From assembly GCF_007830355.1 (NCBI RefSeq), contig NZ_VLKO01000005.1, forward strand, positions 265,561-329,560: a stretch of 64,000 nt of DNA. The letters are read 5' to 3'. Below the pieces are notes generated by a model that was not told the origin of the DNA, searched no databases, and saw only the letters and a list, made by a program, of their open reading frames with translations. Numbering within the stretch: position 1 is the first letter of the stretch; the number at the start of each line of letters is the position of its first letter. The DNA comes from Flavobacterium tiangeerense. GTDB lineage: Bacteria; Bacteroidota; Bacteroidia; Flavobacteriales; Flavobacteriaceae. This document shows positions 63,254 through 64,000 of this stretch, in pieces. Made by a program: the position numbers and the translations under genes.

Positions 63254-63400
63254 CCTTATATAAAACCACAAGAGTAGCAGTTGATCCTGCTACTCTTGTG
63301 GTTTTATATAAGGTCGGGCTCTTCGCTACAAGTCCTCGTTCCTTCCTTAAAGTCGTCACTGTGGGCTTTTCGCTGCTATTCCTAACGCAGTTTGAGATTC
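63254..63400 (-). repeat. Dispersed hairpin element (copy e) with a perfect 27-bp stem
   Basis: Arm 63254-63280 is the exact reverse complement of 63287-63313, with a six-base TTGATC loop. On the minus strand AGCCCGACC lies 5' and GGGAACGCCC 3' of the stem. The words TAGGAATAGCAGCGAAAAGC (near 63385) and AGCGAAGAGCCCGA link it to copies b and d. No gene is seen from here to 63720. Confidence 0.7.
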
Positions 63401-63700
63401 TAGAAAACGTTTTTGTTAGAGAAGTAAAAACATTACCTACTATATGAAGGTGTATTGTATTGTTATAGTAGCAAAAAGAATACTACCTATTATATAATAG
63501 AGTAGGGATTACTTATTACAACACTAGAAAAACCAGTACACCTTATATAGATTGGTATCAAATACCCTCCAAAGGCTTGATTTCACTGTTCGGTTATCAA
63601 AATTCAAGTTAACTGGAAAAAAGTTTAGGTTTTAAGAAACGAGTAATCAGTGCTTTAGTTTAAAAGTTAAGAAAAGATTAAAAAAAGGCGAATAAAAAGC

Positions 63701-63730
63701 TTGTAAAAGCGAATAAAGGTTGTATTTTTG
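63701..63730 (+). promoter_or_regulatory. rrn-type promoter P1
   Basis: TTG 63701-63703 and TATTTTTG 63723-63730 (19-base spacing), continuing CACCCGC. It is the first of three tandem units, followed by GACGTTCTTTAAAA. Confidence 0.8.
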
Positions 63731-63821
63731 CACCCGCAATGACGCAGACGTTCTTTAAAATACTGACAAGAAAAACAAAGTTAATAGAGATTTACTCTTT
63801 AGAAAAAACTTTAAAAAAAGC

Positions 63822-63852
63822 TTGTGAGATTTAAAAACGAAAGTTATCTTTG
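63822..63852 (+). promoter_or_regulatory. rrn-type promoter P2
   Basis: TTG 63822-63824 and TATCTTTG 63845-63852 (20-base spacing), continuing CACCCCGC, then GGAAGTTCTTTGAGAGATTG, a leader word similar to that after P1. Confidence 0.82.
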
Positions 63853-63946
63853 CACCCCGCAAAACAACGGAAGTTCTTTGAGAGATTGATAAGAGAAAGA
63901 GAAGCGAATGAGATAAAAATTATCTCAAAAAAACTTCAAATTTTTC

Positions 63947-63977
63947 TTGCCAGTTAAAAAAAGAATAACTACTTTTG
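63947..63977 (+). promoter_or_regulatory. rrn-type promoter P3
   Basis: TTG 63947-63949 and TACTTTTG 63970-63977 (20-base spacing), continuing CACCCGC. The window ends 23 bases later, so the transcript, very probably a 16S rRNA operon, lies outside. Confidence 0.8.
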
Positions 63978-64000
63978 CACCCGCTTTGAGAAACAAACGA

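Noticed and set aside
63244..63447. 67-codon ORF after the last small gene
   Set aside because: It is translated from the 27-bp inverted repeat and dispersed element; no protein-like composition.
1..64000. CRISPR arrays, tRNA genes, prophage or insertion sequences
   Set aside because: No evenly spaced direct repeats, no cloverleaf with CCA end and no transposase or phage protein were found by reading.

Overview
The window is a piece of a low-GC Bacteroidota chromosome, almost certainly a flavobacterium. The evidence is a GLPGLI-family protein next to a carboxypeptidase-regulatory-type outer-membrane receptor, a gliding-type GldA ATPase, ExbB with two ExbD proteins and TonB, a split MetH, a DAHP synthase/chorismate mutase fusion, an AT-rich sequence, and many -33/-7 promoters of the TTG...TAnnTTTG type. 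Nearly all of it is core metabolism. No tRNA, CRISPR array, prophage or transposase gene was seen.

Region by region. 39-5290: nucleoside kinase, a secreted unknown, GLPGLI protein plus outer-membrane barrel. 5300-28870: a methionine/sulfur island. It holds metK behind a SAM-II-like leader, a gene-poor stretch with short ORFs and terminators, a SAM-I riboswitch in front of a MetX-like acyltransferase and ThrA, then OsmC, an O-acyl-homoserine sulfhydrylase, an Rrf2 regulator, TauE/SafE, CysH, CysD, CysN, sulfite reductase, two siroheme enzymes and a ferredoxin-NADP reductase. A second SAM-I riboswitch precedes MetH (two proteins) and MetF. Sulfate reduction, siroheme supply, homoserine activation, sulfhydrylation and methylation are thus side by side, with SAM sensing at three points. 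28925-32000: gldA, an outer-membrane barrel and a dicarboxylate/cation symporter. 32140-36660: the Phe/Tyr operon (PheA, aminotransferase, TyrA, AroF-AroQ) behind a leader peptide and attenuator. 36700-44070: CsgG/LpoB-like lipoprotein-like protein, RsgA, Dtd, MazG-like, AroA, QueA, kynureninase, glycine-zipper lipoprotein. 44068-53450: photolyase plus flavin reductase, penicillin acylase, kynurenine monooxygenase, NDH-2, cupin, HerA-like ATPase. 53818-59600: ExbB-ExbD-ExbD-TonB cluster with a PstS-like protein and a TPR protein. 59700-63240: QueE, methyltransferase, YkgJ, FtsX-like permease, a small unknown. 63240-64000: a dispersed hairpin element and three tandem promoters of the form used by rRNA operons; the transcribed genes lie beyond the window.

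The most unusual feature is in the cobalamin-dependent methionine synthase (24667-27768). A complete DUF559 (Vsr/PD-(D/E)XK-type nuclease) domain sits in frame inside its activation domain, bounded by an inverted pair of 27-base GC-rich palindromic repeats that are themselves translated. The same repeat occurs five more times, twice as nuclease-free inverted pairs that fill operon junctions just before start codons. All coding copies are read in one frame. This looks like a REPIN-like repeat family with a linked nuclease module that settles inside housekeeping genes without breaking them. Other strong signals are the aromatic leader peptide/attenuator in front of pheA, the mix of SAM-I and SAM-II-like leaders, a family of roughly 90-base hairpin elements, and several palindromes on promoters.
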